Shown here one piece after another: positions 34,653-43,179 of a stretch of 64,000 nucleotides of DNA. The notes beneath the pieces are model-generated. The model was not told the origin of the DNA. It was given only the letters and a program-made list of their open reading frames with translations, and did no database searches. Made by a program: the position numbers and the translations under genes. Within the stretch, counting starts at the first letter, position 1; every line of letters begins with the position of its first letter. Origin of the DNA: Alcanivorax sp. DSM 26293 (lineage in GTDB: Bacteria; Pseudomonadota; Gammaproteobacteria; Pseudomonadales; Alcanivoracaceae). The stretch is taken from assembly GCF_900107995.1 (NCBI RefSeq), contig NZ_FNUM01000005.1:62001-126000 (forward strand). Reading direction: 5' to 3'.

Positions 34653-34665
34653 TTTAGCCGCTAAA
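34653..34665. promoter_or_regulatory. KorB-type operator 4
   Basis: TTTAGCCGCTAAA, 34 bp upstream of tiny gene 2. Confidence 0.85.
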
Positions 34666-34692
34666 TTGGCAGCCATCATCATGGGGAAGTGA

Positions 34693-34908
34693 TTAAGACT
34701 GTTTGGTCCTCTCTTTTTCCTGCAGCCAGGCTCTGACTTTTTCCCCATCCTGCTGCATCTCCTGCTGTAGTGATTCTATCTCTGATTGCGTCAACGGATT
34801 GAGCATTCTTGAGGTGTCCCGCTTGGCCTCTTGCCGAAGTTCTTGGACTTTCTGCTCGGTAAGCCGTCTAGGTCCATGCTCAGAACGGTATGGTGATCTG
34901 TCGTTCAT
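34693..34908 (-). CDS. Tiny protein 3 of a three-member paralogous set (duplicated helix)
   Basis: 71 residues: MNDRSPYRSEHGPRRLTEQK, then VQELRQEAKRDTSRM, then a second related helix PLTQSEIESLQQEMQQDGEK. The second half resembles the core of tiny protein 1 (LTQEEIEDLRREMQRDG), so this gene may be a fusion of two repeat units. Ribosome site GGGGAAG. A KorB-type operator lies 37 bp upstream. Function unknown. Confidence 0.75.
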   Translation of the reverse strand: MNDRSPYRSEHGPRRLTEQKVQELRQEAKRDTSRMLNPLTQSEIESLQQEMQQDGEKVRAWLQEKERTKQS

Positions 34909-34944
34909 TGTTCTTCCCCGTATGCAGTATCTGATATTACTAAT

Positions 34945-34957
34945 TTTAGCCGCTAAA
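34945..34957. promoter_or_regulatory. KorB-type operator 5
   Basis: TTTAGCCGCTAAA within the 17-bp palindrome 34943-34959, 37 bp upstream of tiny gene 3. Confidence 0.85.
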
Positions 34958-35069
34958 ATTGCGAATATGTCAGCTGCGCTGACGGTTTAACGCCAAGATT
35001 GGAGCATATTCAGCATGCCCTTGGCTGCTTTTCACGCATTCCGAACGTTAAATAATATATTTAAGTTAA

Positions 35070-35330
35070 ATTGCGCGCGCGCGTTACGGCACGAAAGTGC
35101 CCTGCAACCTATTGTTATTGTTGTGATTTAGGCGCAATGGGGGCTCTAAACGTACGAAAGGGAGTGTCCCTAAGGGTACGTGTCAATTCACAGGCTTGGC
35201 GTACCTAAACGTACGTGTCAATTCACAGGGCTATGGGCGTAAAACAATGGGTTGTGGCAAGCTAGACGCATGTACCTCGGGTATTGACGATCAGGAAAGT
35301 AATCAGGGGAAACCCTGCTTGGGCTCGTAC
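35070..35330. other. Candidate replication origin region with repeats, downstream of repA
   Basis: No gene in 34960-35332. It contains an alternating GCGCGCGCGCG tract (35073-35083), two copies of the 19-mer GTACGTGTCAATTCACAGG (35176-35194 and 35211-35229, 35 bp apart), and repeated AAACGTACG (about 35149 and 35208). Such iterated sequences beside a Rep gene could be iterons or an incompatibility determinant. Confidence 0.5.
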
Positions 35331-35332
35331 CT

Positions 35333-36244
35333 TTAGGGACGCTTACGTTTGGCTTGCTTGCGTTTGTGCTGGGTGTGGTGGGCGTTTACTGGAACATGTG
35401 GCCGCCCAGCTAGCATGTCCTTGAGCTCAGCTCGTTTTCCTTCAGGGCCGTCCGCGTAGAACGTCACCTGGTCACGTTTGGCATCATAGGCCATGAGGTA
35501 ATCAGGCAGAGCACCATTTTCAGCCAACTTTATGATTTCCCCTCGAAACTTACGCAATGTGGTCGTGCTGCCGCTTTTTTCTAGGAGTGTGGCAAGTTGT
35601 ACCCGCCAATGTGGCTGCTTCCCACAGTGTTTTCGAGCCAGCTCATACATTCGACGGTATAGGGGTTTGCGGATACGGAAATAATCGCGGTTTAAGGTTA
35701 GCACATGCATGGATTCGATACTGCGGAACAGCCAGTCAGGTAGTGTCACCTCCACCGCTTTCATGCGATTATTTGTAGGCGATCTCTCCACGACTCGCCA
35801 AGAATCGATTAGGCCAAACCCCTGCCGTTCGCGCTGTCCATTCGTTTCTATGTTGGTTTCAATACGCGTACCGCTGAGCCGGCGGAGCATGCCCGCAGCC
35901 CGTTCGTATCCGACCCCGCTTGTTGGTCGGCTAGTCGCTTTAAGAAAGTCGTGCATGGTGAAGTGAACCGTGCTCGACAATTCTCGTCCCCTGTTCTTCG
36001 CCTCTACGATTTGACTGATGCAATATATCCACAGGTCCTTGTCGTGGATAGATGCGAGCCCGGTTGCTCCAGGAAGAATAGTGACTCTTCTGCCGTTTCG
36101 TTCGTAAGTGCGAATGCGCTTGTCGCCGGCCCTCAATGCGAACAACGGGTGCTCCATGCTGGCCATGTCATCTTTAGGGGCGGCATCCAGTATATCGGCT
36201 ACAAAGAAATCGCCTTGCCGATTGTGATCCGGCAATAGAGCCAT
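35333..36244 (-). CDS. repA: Plasmid replication initiator protein (RPA/RepA family)
   Basis: A 303-residue protein beginning LLPDHNRQGDFFVADILDAA, then MASMEHPLFALRAGDKRIR, IHDKDLWIYCISQIVEAKNR, TRIETNIETNGQRERQGFG, VTLPDWLFRSIESM and RRMYELARKHCG, characteristic of the replication initiator protein A family. It is not TrfA-like, so the replication module is not the IncP one. It suggests the element can replicate after excision or derives from a plasmid. The tail is very basic (KRKQAKRKRP). Confidence 0.88.
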   Translation of the reverse strand: MALLPDHNRQGDFFVADILDAAPKDDMASMEHPLFALRAGDKRIRTYERNGRRVTILPGATGLASIHDKDLWIYCISQIVEAKNRGRELSSTVHFTMHDFLKATSRPTSGVGYERAAGMLRRLSGTRIETNIETNGQRERQGFGLIDSWRVVERSPTNNRMKAVEVTLPDWLFRSIESMHVLTLNRDYFRIRKPLYRRMYELARKHCGKQPHWRVQLATLLEKSGSTTTLRKFRGEIIKLAENGALPDYLMAYDAKRDQVTFYADGPEGKRAELKDMLAGRPHVPVNAHHTQHKRKQAKRKRP

Positions 36245-36329
36245 CAGATTATCTCTCTAAGATCTGCCTGGTTGTCTGCTTCGATCGAGTATCAATTTCG
36301 ATATTTTTAAGTAGGGCGTTATTTTTTAT

Positions 36330-36542
36330 TCATGATTCGTCTATGAGCTCTGCCACATCGCTGGCTTTAAAGTAGACGCGACGGCCAAGCTTCCTTTTTG
36401 CGGAGTTCCATTTGTTTGCAAATTCTGATTGACTGCGTAACGAAATTCTTAGTCCGTCAGGGCTTCGCTTTAGCAGATCTGATAAGTCGGTAAGTGATAG
36501 AAGTGGCCCGTAACGTTTTAAAAGCTGCTCTTCTGTGGTCAT
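36330..36542 (-). CDS. Small helix-turn-helix DNA-binding protein
   Basis: 70 residues: LKRYGPLLSLTDLSDLLKRS, then RISLRSQSEFANKWN and KRKLGRRVYFKASDVAELID. The final R-x-VYFK-x-x-DVAELID pattern is the wing/end of MerR/AlpA-like DNA-binding proteins found beside replication or integration genes of mobile elements. It could regulate repA, which starts 86 bp further on, or act as an excision factor. Confidence 0.65.
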   Translation of the reverse strand: MTTEEQLLKRYGPLLSLTDLSDLLKRSPDGLRISLRSQSEFANKWNSAKRKLGRRVYFKASDVAELIDES

Positions 36543-36623
36543 ATTTGCTCCCTTGGTTGTTTCGCCAAAAACGTGATAATTTCGCTTGGCTTATCTACGC
36601 ATCATTAAAACCAGGGATAGGAA

Positions 36624-37436
36624 ATGCACAAAGACGCAAAAAATATGGATTACGTGTCAATTGATATTCAAGCAGACAAGAGAGTGGGGCGGCCTTCCAG
36701 GAGCGATGCAGATAGAATGAAAACCATCGCCTGGTATCACGCCTTGGCTAATGGGCGTAGGCCTGTTGAGATGATCAATTGGCTTCCATTCAGTGATGTT
36801 GATCCGAGAACAATATATCGGTACCGGAAAGGTGAAGTCCCGCCCCGTAGGGATTTTTTGAACTCTCGTTCCGAGGAGTTTGTCTACGCCAAGTCTGTTT
36901 ATGAAGTAGGGCCTTTGCAGGTCCCACTTTGGGATGCTTTGTGGGGAGCTATTAGCTCAAAAGATATTTCTTTGGCTAATCAGCTTATGCCTAGTGCTCA
37001 GTGGCCGTCCGATATGTTGAGTGAGTTTTTCTTTGATGATGGCGACCTAGCAAAAATTTCTGATTTCAGGGCTATGTATCGATTAGGGAAAGAAAGATCA
37101 TCCGCGTCTGATTTTGAATGTTTTGTCGGTGCTATTCGAGTAACCCGGGCATGGGGAGAGATGGCGTCTAAGAACAAATCAATCTTTTACTTGCTCCTAA
37201 GCGGTACTATGGCTTTTCCTGGTGCTGTAGCTGTTATAGAGCAGTTCGGTTTGCGCGAACCTATTAGGAAATGGATTTCAGACTATTTGGGAGTTGGAGA
37301 CTCAGCTGAGCGGGGAAGCCAAAGTGATTGCCCCTCTTTCAGTAATGAAAGAGAGTTGGCTTATCAATGTGAGAAAGCTGAAGGGCAGAGAATTCAAGTC
37401 GGTGATGGTCTGCGCAGGGCTCTTTTTACGTTCTAG
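36624..37436 (+). CDS. Element-encoded protein of unknown function
   Basis: 270 residues; I do not recognise the family. The N-terminal part (KRVGRPSRSDADRMKTIAWY, then DPRTIYRYRKGEVPPRRDF) looks like a DNA-binding helix-turn-helix similar to those that choose a promoter, followed by an all-helical region. It is the only rightward gene in this part of the element, divergent from the small HTH gene and convergent with the integrase. ATAGGAAATG gives a ribosome site. Confidence 0.6.
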   Translation: MHKDAKNMDYVSIDIQADKRVGRPSRSDADRMKTIAWYHALANGRRPVEMINWLPFSDVDPRTIYRYRKGEVPPRRDFLNSRSEEFVYAKSVYEVGPLQVPLWDALWGAISSKDISLANQLMPSAQWPSDMLSEFFFDDGDLAKISDFRAMYRLGKERSSASDFECFVGAIRVTRAWGEMASKNKSIFYLLLSGTMAFPGAVAVIEQFGLREPIRKWISDYLGVGDSAERGSQSDCPSFSNERELAYQCEKAEGQRIQVGDGLRRALFTF

Positions 37437-37549
37437 CTGATGAAAGAAGAACGAGGTTCAGCTTTATAAGGGCGGCCTGGACTTTGCTTTAATGTCTCGG
37501 CTTTTCGCTTAAGCGTCATCGTGTTGGTTCCTGATAGAGGCAAGCATCT

Positions 37550-38656
37550 CTACTTTTTGCTCCGCTGAATATTTCTGCGGCTTTCGATGAAATCCAGCTC
37601 ATCAACCAGATCTTCGGCCCTCAGGTGAGTGTAGCGCTTCAGCATCTGCATGGATTTGTGCCCGCTTATAGCGGCCACCTGCTGGTCGCTGAGCCCACCT
37701 TCTACTAGCCGGCTTACTGCTTCATGGCGTAGATCATGGAAGTGTAGCTCTTTCAATCCGGCGCTTTCCTTCGCCTTTAGCCAGGGTTTGTTGAAGTTAT
37801 AGGGTCTGCGTTGTCCGTCCCTGCCTGGTTCACCAAAGAACACCAGGTCTGTATCTATGGGACGGATAGGGTTGTCCTGGGCCTCCTGCAGTATCGCTGC
37901 CGCTTTACTGGAAAGTGGGACGGTTCGCGGTGCGGTGTTCTTGGTCTCAAGGAGACGCACAACCCGTCGTTTCAGGTCGATCTGGTTGCGTCGTAGTGTG
38001 GTGATCTCTGCCGAACGCATACCGGTTTCCAGGGCCAGCCGTACGATCCAGCCAAGCATGGGGTTGGAGTGGCTATCGACTGCTGCCAACAGGCGCTCTT
38101 CTTCCGCCTGGCTTAGCCGGCGCTCACGGCCGGGAGGTGGGGCAGGGCGACGGATATTTTGCACTGGGTTGGCCGGCAGGCCGATTCCCCATTCTCTGAT
38201 AGCGGTATTGAACATATGACCGAGCAATGCCAGGTCGAGCCTTACCGTGTTGGGGGATCGAGGTTTGGGATCAGGATTACCCTTGGCGTCTTTGCGGTCC
38301 AGGCCTGCAAGGCGTTCATCGCGATACTTGGCGATGATCTCAGGTGACAGGGCGGCAAGAGAGTATTTGCCCAGGCCTTTGATTAGCGGTTTGGAGTGCC
38401 GGGCGTCACACGCCGCAGAGGCAGGACGCTTGGTTGGGGAAACTTCCGCAAGGTAACGCTTGAGTGCGTCCGCCACGGTCATTCGTTCAGCTGGTGCGCG
38501 TTGGATGTAGATGCCACGCACCATTTCATCTTCGGTCCGTCGCGACCAATCTTCCGCATCGCGTTTGGTGCGAAAGGTCTTTGAGGTGGTGGGAAACCCC
38601 GTTTTGCGAATGACGGCTTTCCATGTGCCAGACGGGGTTTTGACGAGTGTTGCCAT
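37550..38656 (-). CDS. int: Tyrosine-type site-specific integrase
   Basis: A 368-residue integrase. The N-terminal arm-binding domain (TWKAVIRKTGFPTTSKTFRT) is followed by a SAM-like core-binding domain and a catalytic domain with Arg in ALETGMRSAEITTLRR, HDLRHEAVSRL (His-x-x-Arg), GHKSM and the nucleophile Tyr in LKRYTHLRAEDL. It lies next to the intact tRNA-Ile2 gene and should catalyse integration and excision at the 46-bp att core. A C-terminal tail follows the tyrosine. Confidence 0.95.
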   Translation of the reverse strand: MATLVKTPSGTWKAVIRKTGFPTTSKTFRTKRDAEDWSRRTEDEMVRGIYIQRAPAERMTVADALKRYLAEVSPTKRPASAACDARHSKPLIKGLGKYSLAALSPEIIAKYRDERLAGLDRKDAKGNPDPKPRSPNTVRLDLALLGHMFNTAIREWGIGLPANPVQNIRRPAPPPGRERRLSQAEEERLLAAVDSHSNPMLGWIVRLALETGMRSAEITTLRRNQIDLKRRVVRLLETKNTAPRTVPLSSKAAAILQEAQDNPIRPIDTDLVFFGEPGRDGQRRPYNFNKPWLKAKESAGLKELHFHDLRHEAVSRLVEGGLSDQQVAAISGHKSMQMLKRYTHLRAEDLVDELDFIESRRNIQRSKK

Positions 38657-38687
38657 AGCCTTATCGATCCCTGCTGTATTCGGCCAC

Positions 38688-38704
38688 TGTACCGAAATTG
38701 TACC
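38688..38704 (+). promoter_or_regulatory. Candidate integrase arm-type sites (right end)
   Basis: Two TGTACC hexamers 11 bp apart (38688 and 38699) followed by TTT, matching the left-end pair in spacing and orientation. They also lie just upstream of the integrase start, so they could be autoregulatory. Confidence 0.5.
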
Positions 38705-38816
38705 TTTGAGAGAAATCGATTGGTGCCAGGCTAAATGGCTGAGAGGGGAATTACCGCTGTGACTTTATTATCCTTCTGATTTAAAAGGAAAAAATAAAGT
38801 GTTTGGCGTAAGGAGT

Positions 38817-38862
38817 TGGTGGGCCCACCAGGACTTGAACCTGGGACCAATCGATTATGAGT
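38817..38862. repeat. Right attachment site (within tRNA-Ile2)
   Basis: The 46-bp copy within the intact tRNA, identical to 19726-19771. It runs from the 3' CCA to the 5' side of the anticodon loop (bases 31-76), so the crossover may be in the anticodon loop. Confidence 0.93.
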
Positions 38863-38893
38863 CGACTGCTCTAACCAGCTGAGCTATAGGCCC
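38817..38893 (-). tRNA. tRNA-Ile2 (CAU anticodon, lysidine-modified)
   Basis: 77 nt including CCA. It folds as a cloverleaf with anticodon loop CTCATAA. CAU could mean Met or Ile2. C4-G69, C5-G68 and the G27-U43 pair agree with known identity elements for TilS, which makes lysidine in Ile2, so Ile2 is favoured. Position next to rpoD is as for ileX in E. coli. It is the target of the integrated element. Confidence 0.9.
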
Positions 38894-38913
38894 GAAAAAC
38901 GGAAGGACAATAA

Positions 38914-38952
38914 AATGCCGGCCGCCGATTATTCGGGGGCCGGCATTTTTTT
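38914..38952. terminator. Rho-independent terminator of rpoD (bidirectional form)
   Basis: Stem ATGCCGGCC / GGCCGGCAT (38915-38923, 38938-38946) flanked by A and T runs, in the gap between the rpoD stop and the tRNA. On the minus strand the stem is followed by TTTTA. Confidence 0.85.
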
Positions 38953-38959
38953 GCAAGTG

Positions 38960-40864
38960 TTACAGGTCGCCGTCCAGGAAGCTGCGCAGGTGTTCGCTGC
39001 GGCTGGGGTGGCGCAGCTTGCGCAGTGCCTTGGCTTCTATCTGACGGATACGCTCACGGGTCACGTCGAACTGCTTGCCCACTTCCTCGAGGGTGTGGTC
39101 CGTGTTCATGTCGATACCGAAACGCATGCGCAGTACCTTGGCTTCCCGGGCGGTCAGGTTGGCCAGTACTTCGCGGGTGGCTTCTTCCAGGCCCAGGGAC
39201 GTGGCGGAATCCACCGGGGACTCCATGTTACCGTCCTCGATAAAGTCGCCCAGGCTGGAATCTTCATCGTCACCGATGGGGGTTTCCATGGAGATCGGCT
39301 CTTTGGCGATCTTCAGTACCTTGCGGACCTTGTCTTCCGGCATTTCCAGGCGCACGCCCAGTTCTTCCGGGGTCGGTTCGCGGCCCATTTCCTGCAGCAT
39401 CTGGCGCTGTACCCGGTTGATCTTGTTGATCGTCTCTATCATGTGCACCGGGATACGGATGGTGCGCGCCTGGTCGGCGATGGAGCGGGTAATGGCCTGA
39501 CGGATCCACCAGGTGGCATAGGTGGAGAACTTGTAGCCACGGCGGTATTCGAACTTGTCCACGGCCTTCATCAAGCCGATGTTGCCTTCCTGGATCAGGT
39601 CGAGGAACTGCAGACCGCGGTTGGTATATTTCTTGGCGATGGAAATTACCAGACGCAGGTTGGCTTCCACCATTTCTTTCTTGGCGCGGCGGGCCTTGGC
39701 TTCACCGATGGAAATGCGGCGGTTGATTTCCTTGATGTCAGCCACCGGCAAACCAATGATTTCCTCGACGGTGGTGATCTTGCGCTGGGCGCGCTGGATA
39801 TCTTCCTTGACCACGCTCAGCTTGTCGGCAATGGTTTTGCCTTTCTTGGTCTTCAGCTGCTGGTCAACCCAGTCCATGTTGGTTTCGTTACCGGGGAACA
39901 GCTTGATGAAATCCTTGCGGTCCATGCCGCCGCGGCGGATGGCAGAGGACATGATCTGACGCTCGAATTTGCGCACCAGGTCCAGATTGTTGCGGGCGCC
40001 GACCAGCATCTCGTCGTAGATGCGCGGCACCAGCTTGAACAGGGTGAAGTGCTCGGCCAGGGCTTCCATGGCTTTGGCGGTGCTGGCATGGTCACGACCG
40101 TTGCGCTTGAGCGCGCGTTCGGCCTTCTCGTGCAGTTTCTTCAGCTCGGCAAAACGCTCGGCCGCCAGTACCGGATCCAGACCGCCCTCGTCCTCATCGC
40201 TGTCGTCGTCGCTGTCCTTGTCGTCAGCGTCGTCGTCATCATCGTCGTTTTCCTTGGCTTTTTCTTTCGCTTCAGCGGCTTTTTTGGCCTTCTCCGCGAA
40301 AGTCGGTTCCTTGTTGGCATTGGTGGCGGCCGCGCCGTCATCATTGGGGTCAAGGTAACCGGCGATGATATCGGTGAGCTTGCGCTCTTCGTTTTCCACG
40401 CGGGCGTATTCGTCGATCAGCATGTCCACGGCACCGGGCCAGAAGGCCAGGGCGTGCAGAACTTCCCGGGTGCCTTCCTCGATACGCTTGGCGATCTCGA
40501 TTTCGCCTTCACGGGTCAGCAGTTCCACCGTGCCCATTTCGCGCATGTACATACGCACCGGGTCGGTGGTGCGGCCGGGCTCGCTCTCTACGGAGGCGAG
40601 AACAGCGGCAGCTTCTTCGGCGGCAACTTCATCAGTGCTGTCAGCACTTTCATCGATCATCAGCTGATCGGCATCGGCGGCTTTTTCCACCACGGTGATG
40701 CCCATGTCGTTGATCATCTGAATGATGTCTTCCACCTGGTCCGTGTCGGTGATGGACTCCGGCAAGTGGTCATTCACTTCGGCGTAGGTCAGGTAACCCT
40801 GTTCCTTGCCGAGTGCGATCAACTGCTTCAGCTGGGATTGTTGCTGCTGCTTTTGAGTCGTCAT
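38960..40864 (-). CDS. rpoD: RNA polymerase primary sigma factor RpoD (sigma-70)
   Basis: A 634-residue housekeeping sigma factor. Region 1.1 is at the N-terminus, followed by an acidic non-conserved insert near residues 190-225 ([20 protein letters not shown]). Then come region 2 ([20 protein letters not shown], including the -10-binding helix), region 3 and the -35-binding helix-turn-helix ([17 protein letters not shown]). Start [16 protein letters not shown]. Last gene of the rpsU-yqeY-dnaG-rpoD block; the 184-bp gap before it may hold its own promoter. Confidence 0.97.
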   Translation of the reverse strand: MTTQKQQQQSQLKQLIALGKEQGYLTYAEVNDHLPESITDTDQVEDIIQMINDMGITVVEKAADADQLMIDESADSTDEVAAEEAAAVLASVESEPGRTTDPVRMYMREMGTVELLTREGEIEIAKRIEEGTREVLHALAFWPGAVDMLIDEYARVENEERKLTDIIAGYLDPNDDGAAATNANKEPTFAEKAKKAAEAKEKAKENDDDDDDADDKDSDDDSDEDEGGLDPVLAAERFAELKKLHEKAERALKRNGRDHASTAKAMEALAEHFTLFKLVPRIYDEMLVGARNNLDLVRKFERQIMSSAIRRGGMDRKDFIKLFPGNETNMDWVDQQLKTKKGKTIADKLSVVKEDIQRAQRKITTVEEIIGLPVADIKEINRRISIGEAKARRAKKEMVEANLRLVISIAKKYTNRGLQFLDLIQEGNIGLMKAVDKFEYRRGYKFSTYATWWIRQAITRSIADQARTIRIPVHMIETINKINRVQRQMLQEMGREPTPEELGVRLEMPEDKVRKVLKIAKEPISMETPIGDDEDSSLGDFIEDGNMESPVDSATSLGLEEATREVLANLTAREAKVLRMRFGIDMNTDHTLEEVGKQFDVTRERIRQIEAKALRKLRHPSRSEHLRSFLDGDL

Positions 40865-41048
40865 GCAATAAAGCCCGTAACGTCGTGCTAGCTTGCCGTG
40901 GCTGACTAGCGGATTGTGGCGTGGGAAAACGGCGTATTATACCGGTATGTGGGGATTTCGGCCAGTAATTGCAAGACTACGGGCCGGATGGGGGTGAATT
41001 GTTTTTGTTGTTACTTATCTTTGAAAATCATGGAGTTACAGGTTTTTT

Positions 41049-42950
41049 CTAGTTGAAGGGCTGGCGGGCGTGCTGGCGAGCTTCGGCAAGGGCCCGGTGC
41101 AGTTCCTGCCATTGGGCCGTGTCCGGGATGCCGGCTTGCTCCATTTCATGGAGAGCCGCCTCCAGGCGAGTGACTTCCAGCTGGGAGAGAGCATCCTGCC
41201 AGAGCCGGGTCGCCATCTCTTTTTGCATGGGCGGCTTGAGACTGGCCTTGAGCAGGCGGGACAGGGTTTCCCCCTGCTCCAGTGCCATCAGGGCGCCGAG
41301 CAGGGCGGCGGGGCTGTGGTTCTGTCGGCACAGGCCGGCTACCTGTATCAGCAGATCAATGTGCGGCATGGGGAGCCGCTCAACGCCGTCAGGTAGTGGA
41401 TGCTCGCTGACCAGGTCCGGGTAATCCAGCAGCACCAGGACCAGCCGTTCTGACAGGGTCATCGGGCCCTTGCGGCTGCCTCCCGGGTGGCGCGGTGGCC
41501 GGCTGTAAGAGTCGGCCGGATCGCTGTTGTCCGCCGGGTAGAAATCGTCCGGTGGCGGCATGGCGTCGCCATATTCCTCGGGCATGAACTGGTCATGGGA
41601 GTGCGGTGCCGGTTCGGCGCGAGGAGCGGGGGCAGGCTCCGCCCTGGGAGCCGGTTTAAGCTGTGCCAGAGATTCCTTGTCCAGGCGTGTCAGTTGTGAC
41701 AGTTCCTGGGTCAGCAACGCCCGGTAGACCGGCCCGGCGGGCTTGTCCAGATAGGGCAGGGCAAGCCGGGCCAGGCGGGCGCGGCCGTCCACGGTGGACA
41801 GGTCCAGCCCGTCTGACAGATGCCGGAAAAGATAGGTGGAAAGGGCGTCGGCCTTTTCGGTGAGCGCGCGCAGGGCTTCAGGGCCCTGCTGACGTACCAG
41901 GGTGTCCGGGTCTTCCCCGTCGGGCAGAAACAGGAAGCGCACCTGTTTGCCGTCGTCCAGCGCGGGGAGCAGGGATTCCAGTGCTCGCCAGGCGGCCCGC
42001 ACACCGGCCTGGTCACCATCAAAGCAGAGCACCACTTCGTTGACCTGGCGGAACAGCTTGCGGGCGTGGTCTTCGGTGGTGGCGGTGCCCAGGGTGGCGA
42101 CCACATTGGGTACCCCGTGCTGGGCCAGGGCGATCACGTCCATGTAACCCTCCACCACATAAAGGCGGTCGCTGCGGTCGCGGCTTTGCCGCCATTCCCA
42201 CAGACCGTAGAGCTCCTGGCCCTTGTGGAAGACCGGGGTTTCCGGGCTGTTCAGGTATTTGGGTTTGCCGTCGCCCAGCACCCGACCCCCAAAGCCGATG
42301 GTGCGTCCGCGGGTGTCGCGGATCGGGAAAATAATACGATCCCGAAATTTGTCATAGGTGCGGCCGGTGTCTTCCCGGCGCACCAGCAACCCGGCGGTCA
42401 GGGCCTGCTCAAGCCCTGCTTCAGTGAGTGACAGGCCGGTGATCAGGTTGTCGTAGCCCGGCGGGGCAAAACCGACGCCGAAGCGTTTGGCGATTTCCCC
42501 GCTGAGCCCGCGTCCCTTCAGGTAGGTCACCGCTTTTTGTCGCTCCGGGGCCTGGCGCAATTGCTGGCAGTAGAATTTTTCGGCCCGGCTGAGCAGGTCA
42601 TAGAGGGACTGCAGGCGGTCCTTTTTCTGTCGGTCAGCGGGGGTTTCCGGGCGGCTTTCCGGAACTTCCATGCCGGCACGGCTGGCCAGTTGCTTGACCG
42701 CTTCCGGGAAGCTCTGATGCTCGTATTCCATCAGGAAACCCACCGCATTGCCGGAGGCGCCACAGCCAAAGCAGTAGTAGAACTGCTTGTCCGGCGCCAC
42801 GGTGAAGGACGGGGTCTTTTCCTGATGGAAGGGGCAGCAGGCGCTGTAATTGCGGCCGGTTTTTTTCAGGGGCACGCGGGAGTCGATCAGCTCCACCAGA
42901 TCGGTGCGGGCCAATAGATCCTGTATGAAATTTTCCGGAATGCGTGCCAT
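41049..42950 (-). CDS. dnaG: DNA primase DnaG
   Basis: A 633-residue primase that makes RNA primers for replication. The CHC2 zinc finger is at the N-terminus (Cys39, His42, Cys60, Cys63: CPFHQEKTPSF...CFGCGASG), the TOPRIM core has LYVVEGYMDVIAL and CFDGDQAG, and a C-terminal DnaB-binding helical domain follows a Pro/Ala-rich linker (residues about 430-490). Middle gene of the macromolecular synthesis block. Confidence 0.97.
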   Translation of the reverse strand: MARIPENFIQDLLARTDLVELIDSRVPLKKTGRNYSACCPFHQEKTPSFTVAPDKQFYYCFGCGASGNAVGFLMEYEHQSFPEAVKQLASRAGMEVPESRPETPADRQKKDRLQSLYDLLSRAEKFYCQQLRQAPERQKAVTYLKGRGLSGEIAKRFGVGFAPPGYDNLITGLSLTEAGLEQALTAGLLVRREDTGRTYDKFRDRIIFPIRDTRGRTIGFGGRVLGDGKPKYLNSPETPVFHKGQELYGLWEWRQSRDRSDRLYVVEGYMDVIALAQHGVPNVVATLGTATTEDHARKLFRQVNEVVLCFDGDQAGVRAAWRALESLLPALDDGKQVRFLFLPDGEDPDTLVRQQGPEALRALTEKADALSTYLFRHLSDGLDLSTVDGRARLARLALPYLDKPAGPVYRALLTQELSQLTRLDKESLAQLKPAPRAEPAPAPRAEPAPHSHDQFMPEEYGDAMPPPDDFYPADNSDPADSYSRPPRHPGGSRKGPMTLSERLVLVLLDYPDLVSEHPLPDGVERLPMPHIDLLIQVAGLCRQNHSPAALLGALMALEQGETLSRLLKASLKPPMQKEMATRLWQDALSQLEVTRLEAALHEMEQAGIPDTAQWQELHRALAEARQHARQPFN

Positions 42951-43179
42951 GGGTCTGATTTTGCCAGAATGGGAGTTGGGGCCGCTAAGTATGCAGGGCG
43001 ATATACCAAGGCTTCTTATTCAAACAGAAACCGCAGGGTGGCGGTAGCAGCGCTTTGAAACCCGGTGTCGGTTTCTCACGGTTTACGGTCAGAAAAAGCC
43101 GGAAAACGGTGGGCAGCACGAACCGCTGAAGTTGCAGATAGGGTTATTCAGAGTCGCCGGATACAGCAAAGCGGCTCAA

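Larger units (their letters stand above)
19726..38862. mobile_element. Integrated IncP-related mobilisable element in tRNA-Ile2
   Basis: About 19.1 kb bounded by a perfect 46-bp direct repeat of the tRNA 3' end (19726-19771 and 38817-38862). It carries its own tyrosine integrase, oriT, relaxase, TraJ, TrbJ/K/L and a replication initiator, but lacks a coupling protein and most mating-pore genes. Cargo includes an ABC-3C system, a Panacea toxin-antitoxin pair, a chlorite-dismutase-like gene and IS66. The 25-37 kb part is visibly richer in A+T than the flanks. Classification as a non-autonomous (mobilisable) element is inferred from the genes that are absent. Confidence 0.88.

Noticed and set aside
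35333-36244. TrfA, the IncP replication initiator
   Set aside because: Considered because the transfer genes are IncP-like, but the sequence matches the RPA-type initiators (FFVADILDAAPKDDMASMEH) and not TrfA.
38817-38893. Elongator tRNA-Met
   Set aside because: The CAU anticodon alone permits it, but G27-U43, C4-G69, C5-G68 and the location next to rpoD favour Ile2.
38915-40891. Plus-strand frame of 658 codons opposite rpoD
   Set aside because: Antisense shadow of the sigma factor; its length reflects codon bias in rpoD.
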